60,906 nt of DNA. Origin: JANOAR01 sp031411235. GTDB lineage: Bacteria; Verrucomicrobiota; Verrucomicrobiia; Verrucomicrobiales; Verrucomicrobiaceae. The stretch's first letter is position 1; every line of letters starts with the position of its first letter. The stretch lies in contig JANOAR010000057.1 of assembly GCA_031411235.1 (NCBI GenBank), positions 1-60,906 of the forward strand. Reading direction: 5' to 3'. Both the position numbers and the translations under genes were made by a program. This document shows positions 51,094-58,671 of this stretch, in pieces. The notes under the pieces were generated by a model. That model searched no databases. It saw only the letters and a list, made by a program, of their open reading frames with translations, and was not told the origin of the DNA.

Positions 51094-51201
51094 GTGCTGT
51101 GCGGTCGCCCATTTTTCGCATCGCTCTGCGCACTCCGCGCTTGTAGCATGGGGCGCATTCGCCTTTAACAAGGCCTGCGGAATCCGCGCCCCCTTTTACC
51201 C

Positions 51202-52437
51202 ATGCCCACCATCCCCATCCTCATGCCCCAGCTCGGAGAATCCATCGCCGAGGCGACGGTGATGCGCATCCTCATTCAGCCGGGACTATCGGTCACTGCT
51301 GACCAGGACATCTTCGAGGTCGAGACGAATAAGGCGACGATGGGCGTCATCTCGCCCGTGCTCGGCAAGGTGGTGGCGGTTCACGCGTGTGTGGGCACCA
51401 GTTATGCCGTGGGGGCCACGCTGGCGACGCTGGAGGTCAGCGAGGCTGATGCGCGGTCGATGGGTTTTTCCCAGAAAGCGGAGCCGCCGCCTGCCCGTGC
51501 CGAGGAGCCAGAGGACGGCGAGAAAAAGGATGTCGTTCACTTCGCCATTGATGAGGCCGACACAATTTACCAACGCCAGCCCAAGGTGGAGCCCAGCATC
51601 GGCGGATTGCCCGTGCCTGCGGGTGCGGCTGGGGCGAGTTACATTTCGCCACGGATGCGCGCACGGATGGCCGAGTTGGGGCTGAATGCTGCTGACCTCG
51701 CAGGCGTCGCGGGCTCGGGCGCGGCGGGGCGCGTCACGGTGGAGGACTTCGAGCAGTTCCTGCGCAGCCTGGAGCAGCATCGCATGACACCCGCCTCGCC
51801 GATGCGCATCGCGGTGGCCGACTCGATGCGCCGGAGTTGCACGCGTCCCATTGCCACCGTGGGTACCTCAGTCATCCTGGAGCCGCTGCTGGCCCATCGC
51901 CGCAAGACGAATCCCAAGGCAGGCCCAGCGCTGTATGTCATCCGTGCGCTGGCTCTGGCCATCGCGGAGAACACCGCCGTCGCGGGTCGCCTGGTGGGCA
52001 ATCGCATTGTGCATCCTCTGGCTATCGACATCGGCTTCGCGGTGGAAGTGGATGATGGTGTGATGGTGCCGACGCTGCGCGAGGTGGAGAAGAAGCCGCT
52101 GGCGACGCTCGTCGAGAGCTACACCCTCATGGTTGAGCAAGCCCGTGCCCGCCGTCTGCCCAAAGATGTGAATCGCCCTGGCATCGCTACCGTGACGAAC
52201 TTCGGCACGTTCGGCATCATCTGGGCCACGCCCATCCCGCTGCCCGAGCAGAACCTCGTGCTGGGCCTGGGGGCAGGGCGCAAGGAGCCTGTGTGGAGCG
52301 ATGAGGTGAATCAATTCATCCCCGTGATGATGGCCGAACTGACGCTGAGCTTTGACCACCGTATTCTCGATGGCGGCGGCGCGGGGCGTCTGTTAGCGCG
52401 GGTGTCGCAGCTTCTCCAGGAGCCTGAGAAGTTGTGA
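51202..52437 (+). CDS. 2-oxoacid dehydrogenase E2 (dihydrolipoyl acyltransferase)
   Basis: 411 aa. Residues 1-80 are a lipoyl domain with the lipoylated Lys44 in FEVETNKATMGV. Residues about 150-190 are the E3-binding domain (YISPRMRARMAELGLNAADL ... GRVTVEDFEQFL). The C-terminal catalytic domain ends LSFDHRILDGGGAG with His386 and Asp390. It transfers acyl groups from lipoate to CoA as the core of a pyruvate, 2-oxoglutarate or branched-chain complex. No E1 or E3 gene is within the window. The segment after the E3-binding domain is shorter than in the usual type. Which oxoacid it serves cannot be read off. Confidence 0.92.
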   Translation: MPTIPILMPQLGESIAEATVMRILIQPGLSVTADQDIFEVETNKATMGVISPVLGKVVAVHACVGTSYAVGATLATLEVSEADARSMGFSQKAEPPPARAEEPEDGEKKDVVHFAIDEADTIYQRQPKVEPSIGGLPVPAGAAGASYISPRMRARMAELGLNAADLAGVAGSGAAGRVTVEDFEQFLRSLEQHRMTPASPMRIAVADSMRRSCTRPIATVGTSVILEPLLAHRRKTNPKAGPALYVIRALALAIAENTAVAGRLVGNRIVHPLAIDIGFAVEVDDGVMVPTLREVEKKPLATLVESYTLMVEQARARRLPKDVNRPGIATVTNFGTFGIIWATPIPLPEQNLVLGLGAGRKEPVWSDEVNQFIPVMMAELTLSFDHRILDGGGAGRLLARVSQLLQEPEKL

Positions 52438-52462
52438 TGTGGGGCTCTGAATGAGCTTGATG

Positions 52463-52487
52463 CGGCTAAAGCCTGGACTCCAACGTG
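52463..52487 (+). repeat. REP element, copy 4a, left flank of the RAYT
   Basis: CGGCTAAAGCCTGG then ACTCCAACGTG. A perfect 25-bp inverted match to copy 4b on the other side of the transposase gene. Confidence 0.96.
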
Positions 52488-52492
52488 TGCCT

Positions 52493-53098
52493 TCAATATT
52501 CAGCGTCGTCCCAGTCTGCTCCGTATGAATCAATCGGATACAATTGCCACTGCCGCTCGCATTCATCCTTCCCCAAGGCCTGGATGATCTCCTGAGCACT
52601 TGACCACGGCCAGTCACTCCATTCACCGAGATAGCGATGCTTCACAGGGTTATGATGAATGTATTTCAGCGTCGCATGGTAGTGGTCAGGACTTTTTATG
52701 ACCGTCTCTGCGGTATTGCACCAGACTTTACGCCCTCGACATTGCTCCTCGCCATTCCAGTAAAATGAAGTGCTCCCATGTAACTTTCCCAGGGCTTTCA
52801 GTAGTGGCATGGGACTGGTAGCACAGACGAGCGCGTGATAGTGATTGGGCAAGACAACCCATGCTGCAACGCTGATGCTGTTTTCCTGTAACGTGGAAAG
52901 CAGAGCCACTGTGAAGGCATTCATTCGATCCGTCGAGTAGCCGATGTGAGCCTCATGCTCGAAACAAGCGGCGGTGATAAGATAATGGCGCTGACCGCTG
53001 CCGAAATGGGGTGGGCTGTGTAGAGGGCGCCCCAGGCGACTACGCCAATGAACGACTTTGGTGCGTTCTTCGTGAGTCATGCTTCGCCAGCGATACAT
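52493..53098 (-). CDS. REP-associated tyrosine transposase (RAYT, Y1/HUH)
   Basis: 201 aa from ATG at 53098 (MYRWRSMTHEER); the frame extends 12 codons higher. The fold is of the IS200/Y1 type: HYLITAACFEHEAHIG, the HUH motif in VVLPNHYHALV, and the catalytic Tyr in ATLKYIHHNPVKH followed by WPWSSAQ. RAYTs cut and rejoin single-stranded REP hairpins and are domesticated, single-copy relatives of IS200/IS605. Flanking REP copies 4a and 4b form perfect 25-bp inverted repeats, and further REPs of the same kind lie within 30 kb. This gene is therefore the likely mover of those elements. It appears intact. Confidence 0.94.
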   Translation of the reverse strand: MYRWRSMTHEERTKVVHWRSRLGRPLHSPPHFGSGQRHYLITAACFEHEAHIGYSTDRMNAFTVALLSTLQENSISVAAWVVLPNHYHALVCATSPMPLLKALGKLHGSTSFYWNGEEQCRGRKVWCNTAETVIKSPDHYHATLKYIHHNPVKHRYLGEWSDWPWSSAQEIIQALGKDECERQWQLYPIDSYGADWDDAEY

Positions 53099-53147
53099 GA
53101 TTCTGCGAATCCGTAGCGAGTTGCGAGTCGTCAAGGTATTCGTTGCT

Positions 53148-53172
53148 CACGTTGGAGTCCAGGCTTTAGCCG
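53148..53172 (-). repeat. REP element, copy 4b, right flank of the RAYT
   Basis: Exact reverse complement of copy 4a, 50 bases upstream of the RAYT start. Confidence 0.96.
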
Positions 53173-53218
53173 TCTTCAGGGAAGGCCTCGCAGGGACGAG
53201 GTGCTGAATGAGTGCAAA

Positions 53219-53243
53219 CGGCTAAAGCCTGGACTCCAACGAG
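53219..53243 (+). repeat. REP element, copy 4c
   Basis: A third GG-variant copy, identical to 4a over about 22 bases, 46 bases beyond 4b in the opposite orientation, so 4b and 4c form a second inverted pair. Confidence 0.94.
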
Positions 53244-53294
53244 GATAAAGATAGCGCAATGAATGCGGAGGTTGGACTCCCAACCTGGCCTACT

Positions 53295-54440
53295 TTACCA
53301 CGAACTGAGGTCGGCGTGCAGCCTGTCGTAGGACACGGACATGCTGCCACGGTCGGGGAGGGGCGCGGCATCGAAGTCCACGATCTCGACGCGACCACCG
53401 CGCAGAGCGGTGATGCCATTGCCCCCGCCTTTGCGCATGATTTCAGCAAGGGCGGCCTCGGCGAAGCGAGCGGCGAGGATGCAGTCTTGAGGGGTCGTGT
53501 GGCCACCGCGTTGCAGATGCCCAAGGACGCTGGGGCGAATCTCCAAATCGCGGTAAGGGCCGTCGGGGCGGCTGAAGTAGTCCTTGAAAGCGTCGGCCAG
53601 GACGTAGGCGCGGTTGCGCTTGATTTCAGGCTCGAATTTCACCCCTTCCGCGATGAGCACGATGGCGTGGGAGCGCCCTGCATTCATACCTTCTTCGAGA
53701 CCTTTGGCGAGTTTGTTGATGGCCTTTTGGGTGAGAGGCTTATCCATGTCGGGCGTCACGATCATCTCGGCCCCGGAGGCAATGGCGGCGAGGCGAGCCA
53801 GCTCGCCACTTTCCCGCCCCATGGTCTCTAGCACCATCACGCGGCGATGGCTGCGTGCGGTGTCTTTGAAGTGATCGACGGCCCAGGTCAGCGTGCTGAC
53901 GGCGGTATCGACGCCGAGCGCCATTTCGGTGAAGAGTAAGTCGTTATCAATGGTCGCTGGCACGCCGATGATGCGCAGGGTGCTTTCTTCAGCGAGCAGC
54001 TTTGCCCCAGATAGGGAGCCGTCGCCACCGCAGACGATGAGGGCGCGGATACCTAGCTTTTTCAGCATGGCGATGACTTTCTCACGGACTTCCTTTTGAT
54101 GGAATTCAAGGCAGCGAGCGGAGCCTAGGATGATGCCACCCGTGCCGACGATGCCGCTCACGGAGGGGTGATCCAAGAGGATGAAGTCTTGATTATCCGA
54201 GATCATGCCCCAGCGCCCTTGGCGTTGCTCGATTTCGGCGCGGGTCTTGGCTAAGTTTTTGGCGTTATTGGATTTATTCGCCGCTGCGACGAGGCCACTG
54301 TAACCATTGCGCACACCGAGGACAGGGACTTTGTGGCGATTGATGCCGAGACGAGTCACGGCACGGAGGAAGGCATTCATGCCTGGGGCGTCGCCACCAC
54401 TAAAGAGCACGGCGACAGGGCGGTCAGAGAGCGAGAACAT
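53295..54440 (-). CDS. 6-phosphofructokinase
   Basis: 381 aa from ATG at 54440 (MFSLSDRPVAVLFSGGDAPG); the frame opens 23 codons higher. It phosphorylates fructose 6-phosphate in glycolysis. Motifs: FSGGDAPGMNAFLRA, VCGGDGSLSGA (the GGDGS form suggests ATP, where the pyrophosphate enzyme has GGDD), VPATIDNDLLFTE (usual PxTIDND), LETMGRESGELA, IAEGVKFEP and VLGHLQRGG. The length is greater than the 320-aa bacterial type and nearer to the clade X/long forms. Donor specificity should be tested because the Lys of PKTIDND is an Ala. Confidence 0.93.
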   Translation of the reverse strand: MFSLSDRPVAVLFSGGDAPGMNAFLRAVTRLGINRHKVPVLGVRNGYSGLVAAANKSNNAKNLAKTRAEIEQRQGRWGMISDNQDFILLDHPSVSGIVGTGGIILGSARCLEFHQKEVREKVIAMLKKLGIRALIVCGGDGSLSGAKLLAEESTLRIIGVPATIDNDLLFTEMALGVDTAVSTLTWAVDHFKDTARSHRRVMVLETMGRESGELARLAAIASGAEMIVTPDMDKPLTQKAINKLAKGLEEGMNAGRSHAIVLIAEGVKFEPEIKRNRAYVLADAFKDYFSRPDGPYRDLEIRPSVLGHLQRGGHTTPQDCILAARFAEAALAEIMRKGGGNGITALRGGRVEIVDFDAAPLPDRGSMSVSYDRLHADLSSW

Positions 54441-54580
54441 AACGTGAGGGTAGGGGGTAGTCGTGCAAAGGGCGGCACGACGGGCCTGAGACATAGCAAA
54501 CAATGCCATCGCAGCAAGGCGCGTAACTCATTTATGTGTCCACTTGACGAGTGCTGATAACCTGGGTTTATCTTTAGGCC

Positions 54581-55090
54581 ATGATCCGCTTTATCGCCCT
54601 TATCTTTGTCGTCTCTAGTCTCAGTGCTCAGGCCCGTGTGGGGGAAACCATCGCGCAGTGCGAGGCTCGGTATGGACCGGTTGTCGAGAAACAGTCCGCT
54701 AAGCTCGCGGCGAGTGACAAGGAAGCCTGTGTCTTCAGCCGCAATGGCATCACGATCATCGGGGAGTTCAAGGCGGGTGTCGCTTGGCGCGTCGTCTATC
54801 GGATGGTGGACTTCGATACCGATAGCCTGGCCAATTTATTGGCTGCCAATGCTCTGGAAACAGGCTGGAGCAAGGTGCTGATGATTGGAGAAAAACACGT
54901 TCGCGCCACGCCGAATCGCGAGCGCTTGGCGATCTTTATCACGGGTAAACGCACCATTGATCCGAGCACACTGGAAGTCACCTCGGCAGAGTATGGCAAA
55001 GCCAATCGCAAGGAGTATGAGGCGCTGCTCGCGACGGTGCCAGAGCTGGTGAAGCGCCGTCTTAGCAATGATCCAACCAAGCCTTTGTAG
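54581..55090 (+). CDS. Small secreted protein of unknown function
   Basis: 169 aa. Signal peptide MIRFIALIFVVSSLSAQA. The mature part begins RVGETIAQCEARYGPVV, with two Cys (in AQCEARYG and EACVFSRNG) that could form a disulfide, and a beta-rich middle (GITIIGEFKAGVAWRVVYRM). I do not recognise the family. A TTGACG (54544-54549) and TTTATC (54567-54572) with a 17-base spacer end just before the ATG, hinting at an almost leaderless transcript. It converges on sodA across a perfect terminator. Confidence 0.7.
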   Translation: MIRFIALIFVVSSLSAQARVGETIAQCEARYGPVVEKQSAKLAASDKEACVFSRNGITIIGEFKAGVAWRVVYRMVDFDTDSLANLLAANALETGWSKVLMIGEKHVRATPNRERLAIFITGKRTIDPSTLEVTSAEYGKANRKEYEALLATVPELVKRRLSNDPTKPL

Positions 55091-55122
55091 TTCGTCATCG
55101 CTTCGCAGTTGCCCTTTCGCAG

Positions 55123-55166
55123 CATAAAAAACGCAGCGCTCCTTTCGAGGCGCTGCGTTTTTTATG
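55123..55166. terminator. Bidirectional terminator
   Basis: A perfect 17-bp inverted repeat (CATAAAAAACGCAGCGC and its complement) around a 10-base loop. The A run on one side and T run on the other serve the small secreted protein gene on the plus strand and the superoxide dismutase on the minus strand. Confidence 0.95.
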
Positions 55167-55190
55167 GGCATCGGTGATGCCGGGCAAACC

Positions 55191-55805
55191 TTAGCCGATG
55201 GCCTTTGCGTAGTTGGCGGCGACGGCAGTCCAGTTCACTGCGTTCCACCAAGCGGCGATGTAATCGGGGCGCTTGTTTTGGTACTTCAGGTAGTAGGCGT
55301 GCTCCCAGACGTCGCAGCCGAGGATGGGGGTGCCGGACGTGTCCATGAGCGGGTTGTCTTGGTTGGGTGTGGAGGTGAGTGCGAGCTTGCCGTCCTTCAC
55401 GACGAGCCAGGCCCAGCCACTGCCGAAGCGGGTGACGCCAGCCTTGGCGAAGGCTTCTTTGAAGGCATCAAAGCTGCCAAAGGCGGCGGTGATGGCTTCA
55501 CCGAGAGCACCACTAGGCGCGCCGCCTGCGTCGGGGCCCATGATGTTCCAGAAGAGGGTGTGGTTGAAGTGGCCACCACCGTTGTTGCGCACGGCACCAC
55601 GGATGGCTTCGGGCACGCTAGCGATGTTTTTGCAGAGGTCTTCGATGCTCAGGGCTTCGAGGTCGGCGTTGCCAGCGAGCGCGTTGTTGAGGTTGGTGAC
55701 GTAGGCGTTGTGGTGCCGACCATGATGGATTTCCATGGTCTGCTGGTCGATGTGGGGCTCCAGGGCGCTGGAGGCATAGGGTAACGGTGCGAGGGTGTGA
55801 GCCAT
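55191..55805 (-). CDS. Superoxide dismutase (Fe/Mn)
   Basis: 204 aa from ATG at 55805 (MAHTLAPLPYASSALEPHID); 33 further codons are open above but carry no family sequence. It converts superoxide to peroxide and oxygen. The four metal ligands are visible: His27 (MEIHHGRHH), His near 82 (GHFNHTLFWN), Asp near 166 and His near 170 (CDVWEHAYY). The GSGWAWLV and WNAVNW segments are typical. NNGGGHFNHTLFW with GGAPSG suggests the Mn type more than Fe, but this cannot be fixed by eye. There is no signal peptide, so it is cytoplasmic. Confidence 0.96.
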   Translation of the reverse strand: MAHTLAPLPYASSALEPHIDQQTMEIHHGRHHNAYVTNLNNALAGNADLEALSIEDLCKNIASVPEAIRGAVRNNGGGHFNHTLFWNIMGPDAGGAPSGALGEAITAAFGSFDAFKEAFAKAGVTRFGSGWAWLVVKDGKLALTSTPNQDNPLMDTSGTPILGCDVWEHAYYLKYQNKRPDYIAAWWNAVNWTAVAANYAKAIG

Positions 55806-55984
55806 AATGATGTTGTGGTTTGGGGTTGAGCCGTGTGTTGTAACGCAAATGAGGCTGGCAGCAAGGTAGGAAAATCGGAAGCCTGTGATGGCTCGTGGTG
55901 TCATGTGTCGTTAAGGGAATGCGTTGCTTGAATGGCTCGCCAGGACGCGTTTAATGGCGCACTGTTTTTCTTCTCTTTAACCGA

Positions 55985-56965
55985 ATGATCCTCGCCGCTC
56001 TCCCAGCCCCCAGCCCTTCAGGGGACATCTTCATGGCCTTCCTCAGCATCCTCTTCGAGGGTGCGCCTTACATTCTCGTTGGCACGATCCTCTCGGGTTT
56101 AATTGATGCCTTTCTGCCAGCGAAACTGCTGGAGCGAGCCCTGCCGAAAAATAAGGTGCTGGCGACTTTTGCGGCGGGTTTCCTGGGCCTTATTTTTCCA
56201 GTCTGCGAGTGCGCGATTGTGCCAGTGATCCGGCGGCTGGTGCAGAAGGGACTGCCCATTTCCTGCGCCTTCACTTACATGCTCGCGGCTCCGATTATGA
56301 ATCCCATCGTGGCGATCAGTACGGCGACGGCGTTTCAAAATATGCCCGAGGGCTACGGCATCCTCGGCAGCTTTGGCATGACGCTGGCGCGTCTCTCGCT
56401 GGGTTATGTGGTCTCGGTGTTGGTGGGGCTGCTGGTGCTGCGCTACAAGGCTAGCGATCTGCTCAAGCCAGCGGTGCTCGCGGGTGGCGCGGGCCATCAG
56501 CACGGGCAGGCGGCTACCTTTGATGGCAAGCTGGTGCAGGCGATGCGTACGGCGATGCGCGACTTCCTCGACACGGCGATGTATTTCACCATCGGCGTGG
56601 GGATCACGGCGGTATTTAATACTCAGGTGAACCAAGCCATCTTGGCCACTGTCGCGGGCAATGATTACCTCGCGACTCCCTCGCTCATGGGCCTAGCCAT
56701 TGTGCTTTCGTTGTGCAGCACTTCGGACGCCTTCATCGCTGCGCCGATGGCGATTTTCTCATCGGGTGCCAAGCTCGCTTTCCTGGTCTTCGGGCCGATG
56801 ATGGACATCAAGCTGCTGTTCATGTACTCCGCCGTGTTCAAGCGCCGCGTGGTGCTGGCCATGCTGGTCGGGCTGTTCGTCGTTATTGGGCTGCTGTCGG
56901 GGCCTTGGGCTCGTATGATTTCCACCGTTAAATTCACCCCTGCTACTACCCTTTCAAAGCCATGA
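55985..56965 (+). CDS. Permease of the UPF0718/SO_0444 type
   Basis: 326 aa with about eight membrane helices. Two signature repeats: FPVCECAIVPVIRRL in the first half and LSLCSTSDAFIAAPM in the second, each with Cys near a helix end, as in the SO_0444/YraQ permeases. Members of this family have been linked to copper or zinc efflux and to arsenic-type substrates. A short His loop (GAGHQHGQ) lies between halves. The gene overlaps the His-rich DUF1980 gene by ATGA (56962-56965). The B. subtilis pair YcgR/YcgQ has the same arrangement. The substrate is inferred. Confidence 0.88.
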   Translation: MILAALPAPSPSGDIFMAFLSILFEGAPYILVGTILSGLIDAFLPAKLLERALPKNKVLATFAAGFLGLIFPVCECAIVPVIRRLVQKGLPISCAFTYMLAAPIMNPIVAISTATAFQNMPEGYGILGSFGMTLARLSLGYVVSVLVGLLVLRYKASDLLKPAVLAGGAGHQHGQAATFDGKLVQAMRTAMRDFLDTAMYFTIGVGITAVFNTQVNQAILATVAGNDYLATPSLMGLAIVLSLCSTSDAFIAAPMAIFSSGAKLAFLVFGPMMDIKLLFMYSAVFKRRVVLAMLVGLFVVIGLLSGPWARMISTVKFTPATTLSKP

Positions 56966-58209
56966 GCACCTCACGCGTCGTCACCCATCTTGTCAGCATC
57001 GCGCTGCTCCTACTCTGGGGCAGTGTGCAGCTTTATTTCTATGCCAGCAGTCGCTTGACGCACTATGTGTCGTCGGACGGTATCTTCCGCCCGATGGTGC
57101 TGGTTTCGGCGATTGGGCTGATCGTGTTGGCGATATTCAATCTCGCCACCATGGGAGCCGAGGAAGAGGGCTGCTGCGGGCACGACCACGCGCATGATGA
57201 GGATGACCCTAAAGACTGTGGGCATGACCACTCCCACGATCATGGGCATGTGCATGGTAAAGACTGTGGGCATGATCATGGCCACGCCCATGTTCACAGC
57301 GCTGACTGTGGCCACACGCATGACCATTCTCACGATAATAGCCACGAAGAGCATGGGCATGGCATTCTCAATGAATCCGGCCCCCTTGGGCGCACCATCG
57401 CCATCGCTATTCTTGCGGTGCCCGTCATCGTCGCGGCGGTGATGACACCTGATGCTTACAGCGGCAATGCCGTCATCAATAAAGGCCTCTACAACCCCAA
57501 CTATGCGGACACCTCGCGTGCCACGGAGATGTCGCTGCGCAAAACGCCAGCCAGTGCGGCAGCGACGTCCAGTGTGCCTGCCGTAGCTGCGGTGAAGCAG
57601 GTGCCTGCGGGTGTCGCGGTGGATGCTGGTGGTCGTGTGCCGGGTAGCTCCGCCTCACCTGCGGCTGGTATCGAAGTCACCACGCCCAAGCTCCCCGCTG
57701 GCTCCACGCCACCTAGTCCCGCAGGCACGGCTACCGCCGAGATGGCGAAGAATGCCAGCCCAGCCGCCGCTTCACCCGCTGCTGCGGCGAAGAGCTACGG
57801 CAGCTTCACCCTTGAGGACTTGAAGGCGCAGGTACCGCAGAGCAAGGAGGGCAACTTCATCCTCGAAGTCCCCGAGCTGTACTACACCGCTGGCGATGTG
57901 GAAGTGCAGCGCGTACTCACTGGCCAGCCTGTGGAAACCAAGGCGCAAGTGATGCCTGAAAAGGTGAACAACGCCGAAGGCAAACGCTTGAGAATCCTGC
58001 GCCTGCTGGTGCAATGCTGCGCTGCGGATGCTCGTCCCTACTCGGTGCCAGTAGAATTTAAAGAGAAGGCACCCGTCTTCAAAGACATGACCTGGGTGGA
58101 GGTGAAGGGCACGATGAGCTACCGCAAAGAAGGCGATCAAACCGTGCCCGTGGTGCAAGTGACATCGATCACCGAGACCACCGCGCCGGACAATGCGATG
58201 CTGTATTAA
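56962..58209 (+). CDS. DUF1980/TIGR03943-type membrane protein with a His-rich metal-binding loop
   Basis: 415 aa. Two N-terminal helices (VSIALLLLWGSVQLYFYA; MVLVSAIGLIVLAIFNLA) are followed at residues 71-136 by a loop that repeats D-C-G-H-D-H and ends SHEEHGHG, with about two dozen His and several Cys. A third helix (TIAIAILAVPVIVAAVM), a Pro/Ala/Ser linker (residues 190-275) and the conserved soluble domain (SFTLEDLKAQVPQ ... LRILRLLVQCCAADARPYSV) complete it. The His loop is likely to hold zinc, nickel or copper outside the membrane for its permease partner. The length exceeds the usual 250-300 aa because of loop and linker. Confidence 0.87.
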   Translation: MSTSRVVTHLVSIALLLLWGSVQLYFYASSRLTHYVSSDGIFRPMVLVSAIGLIVLAIFNLATMGAEEEGCCGHDHAHDEDDPKDCGHDHSHDHGHVHGKDCGHDHGHAHVHSADCGHTHDHSHDNSHEEHGHGILNESGPLGRTIAIAILAVPVIVAAVMTPDAYSGNAVINKGLYNPNYADTSRATEMSLRKTPASAAATSSVPAVAAVKQVPAGVAVDAGGRVPGSSASPAAGIEVTTPKLPAGSTPPSPAGTATAEMAKNASPAAASPAAAAKSYGSFTLEDLKAQVPQSKEGNFILEVPELYYTAGDVEVQRVLTGQPVETKAQVMPEKVNNAEGKRLRILRLLVQCCAADARPYSVPVEFKEKAPVFKDMTWVEVKGTMSYRKEGDQTVPVVQVTSITETTAPDNAMLY

Positions 58210-58671
58210 TGGTTACAGAAGCTCGAGCGGATGAGCTGGGCATGGCCTTCTACACCGAAGGTGTTGTGGAATTAAGCCCAGGGTTGCCGGAGACGAGCGC
58301 AAGCGAGTTGGAGGCTACCCTGGGTACGCTGAGAAGGCGAGACGCGCGAACCCACAACATCGCCAGCATCCGTGGTGTCCAGATGCGCCGCCCCCGAGCG
58401 ATGCTTGCGGCTGGCGACGCTGGCTGAGGGGCGCTTCTGGTGTGCGCCAGACCCAGCCGTCTCTTGGGTTCGCGCACTGTTGTCTCGCGCCGTACCCAGG
58501 GTAGCCCAGCTCGCCGAGGCTCGCTAGGGCAACCCTGGGCTTAATTCCTCAACACCGTTGGTGTTATGAATCCGCGCCTGCGAGCCGCTGTCTTTCGGTG
58601 AGGACTGCGCATCATCCCACCACGCAACTCTGTCACCTTGTCATGCCTGTGTTCTCAACCTTCAAGAGGGC
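58210..58671. other. 462-base intergenic region dominated by a large palindrome
   Basis: No gene is supported. The open frame starting at 58209 (ATG overlapping the upstream TAA) runs into repeat sequence. Positions 58253-58565 form a nested imperfect palindrome described separately. Confidence 0.8.
58253..58565. repeat. Nested imperfect palindrome of about 310 bases
   Basis: Outer arms 58253-58288 and 58528-58565 (core GGAATTAAGCCCAGGGTTGC), middle arms 58312-58328 and 58491-58506 (GGCTACCCTGGGTACG), and an inner pair near 58337-58355 and 58463-58488 (GCGAGAC...GCGCGAACCCA). Together they could form one long hairpin or cruciform. Confidence 0.85.

Noticed and set aside
58209..58427. 72-aa frame whose ATG overlaps the stop of the DUF1980 gene
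   Set aside because: The overlap looks like coupling, but from about codon 15 on the frame is palindromic repeat sequence; no family resemblance.
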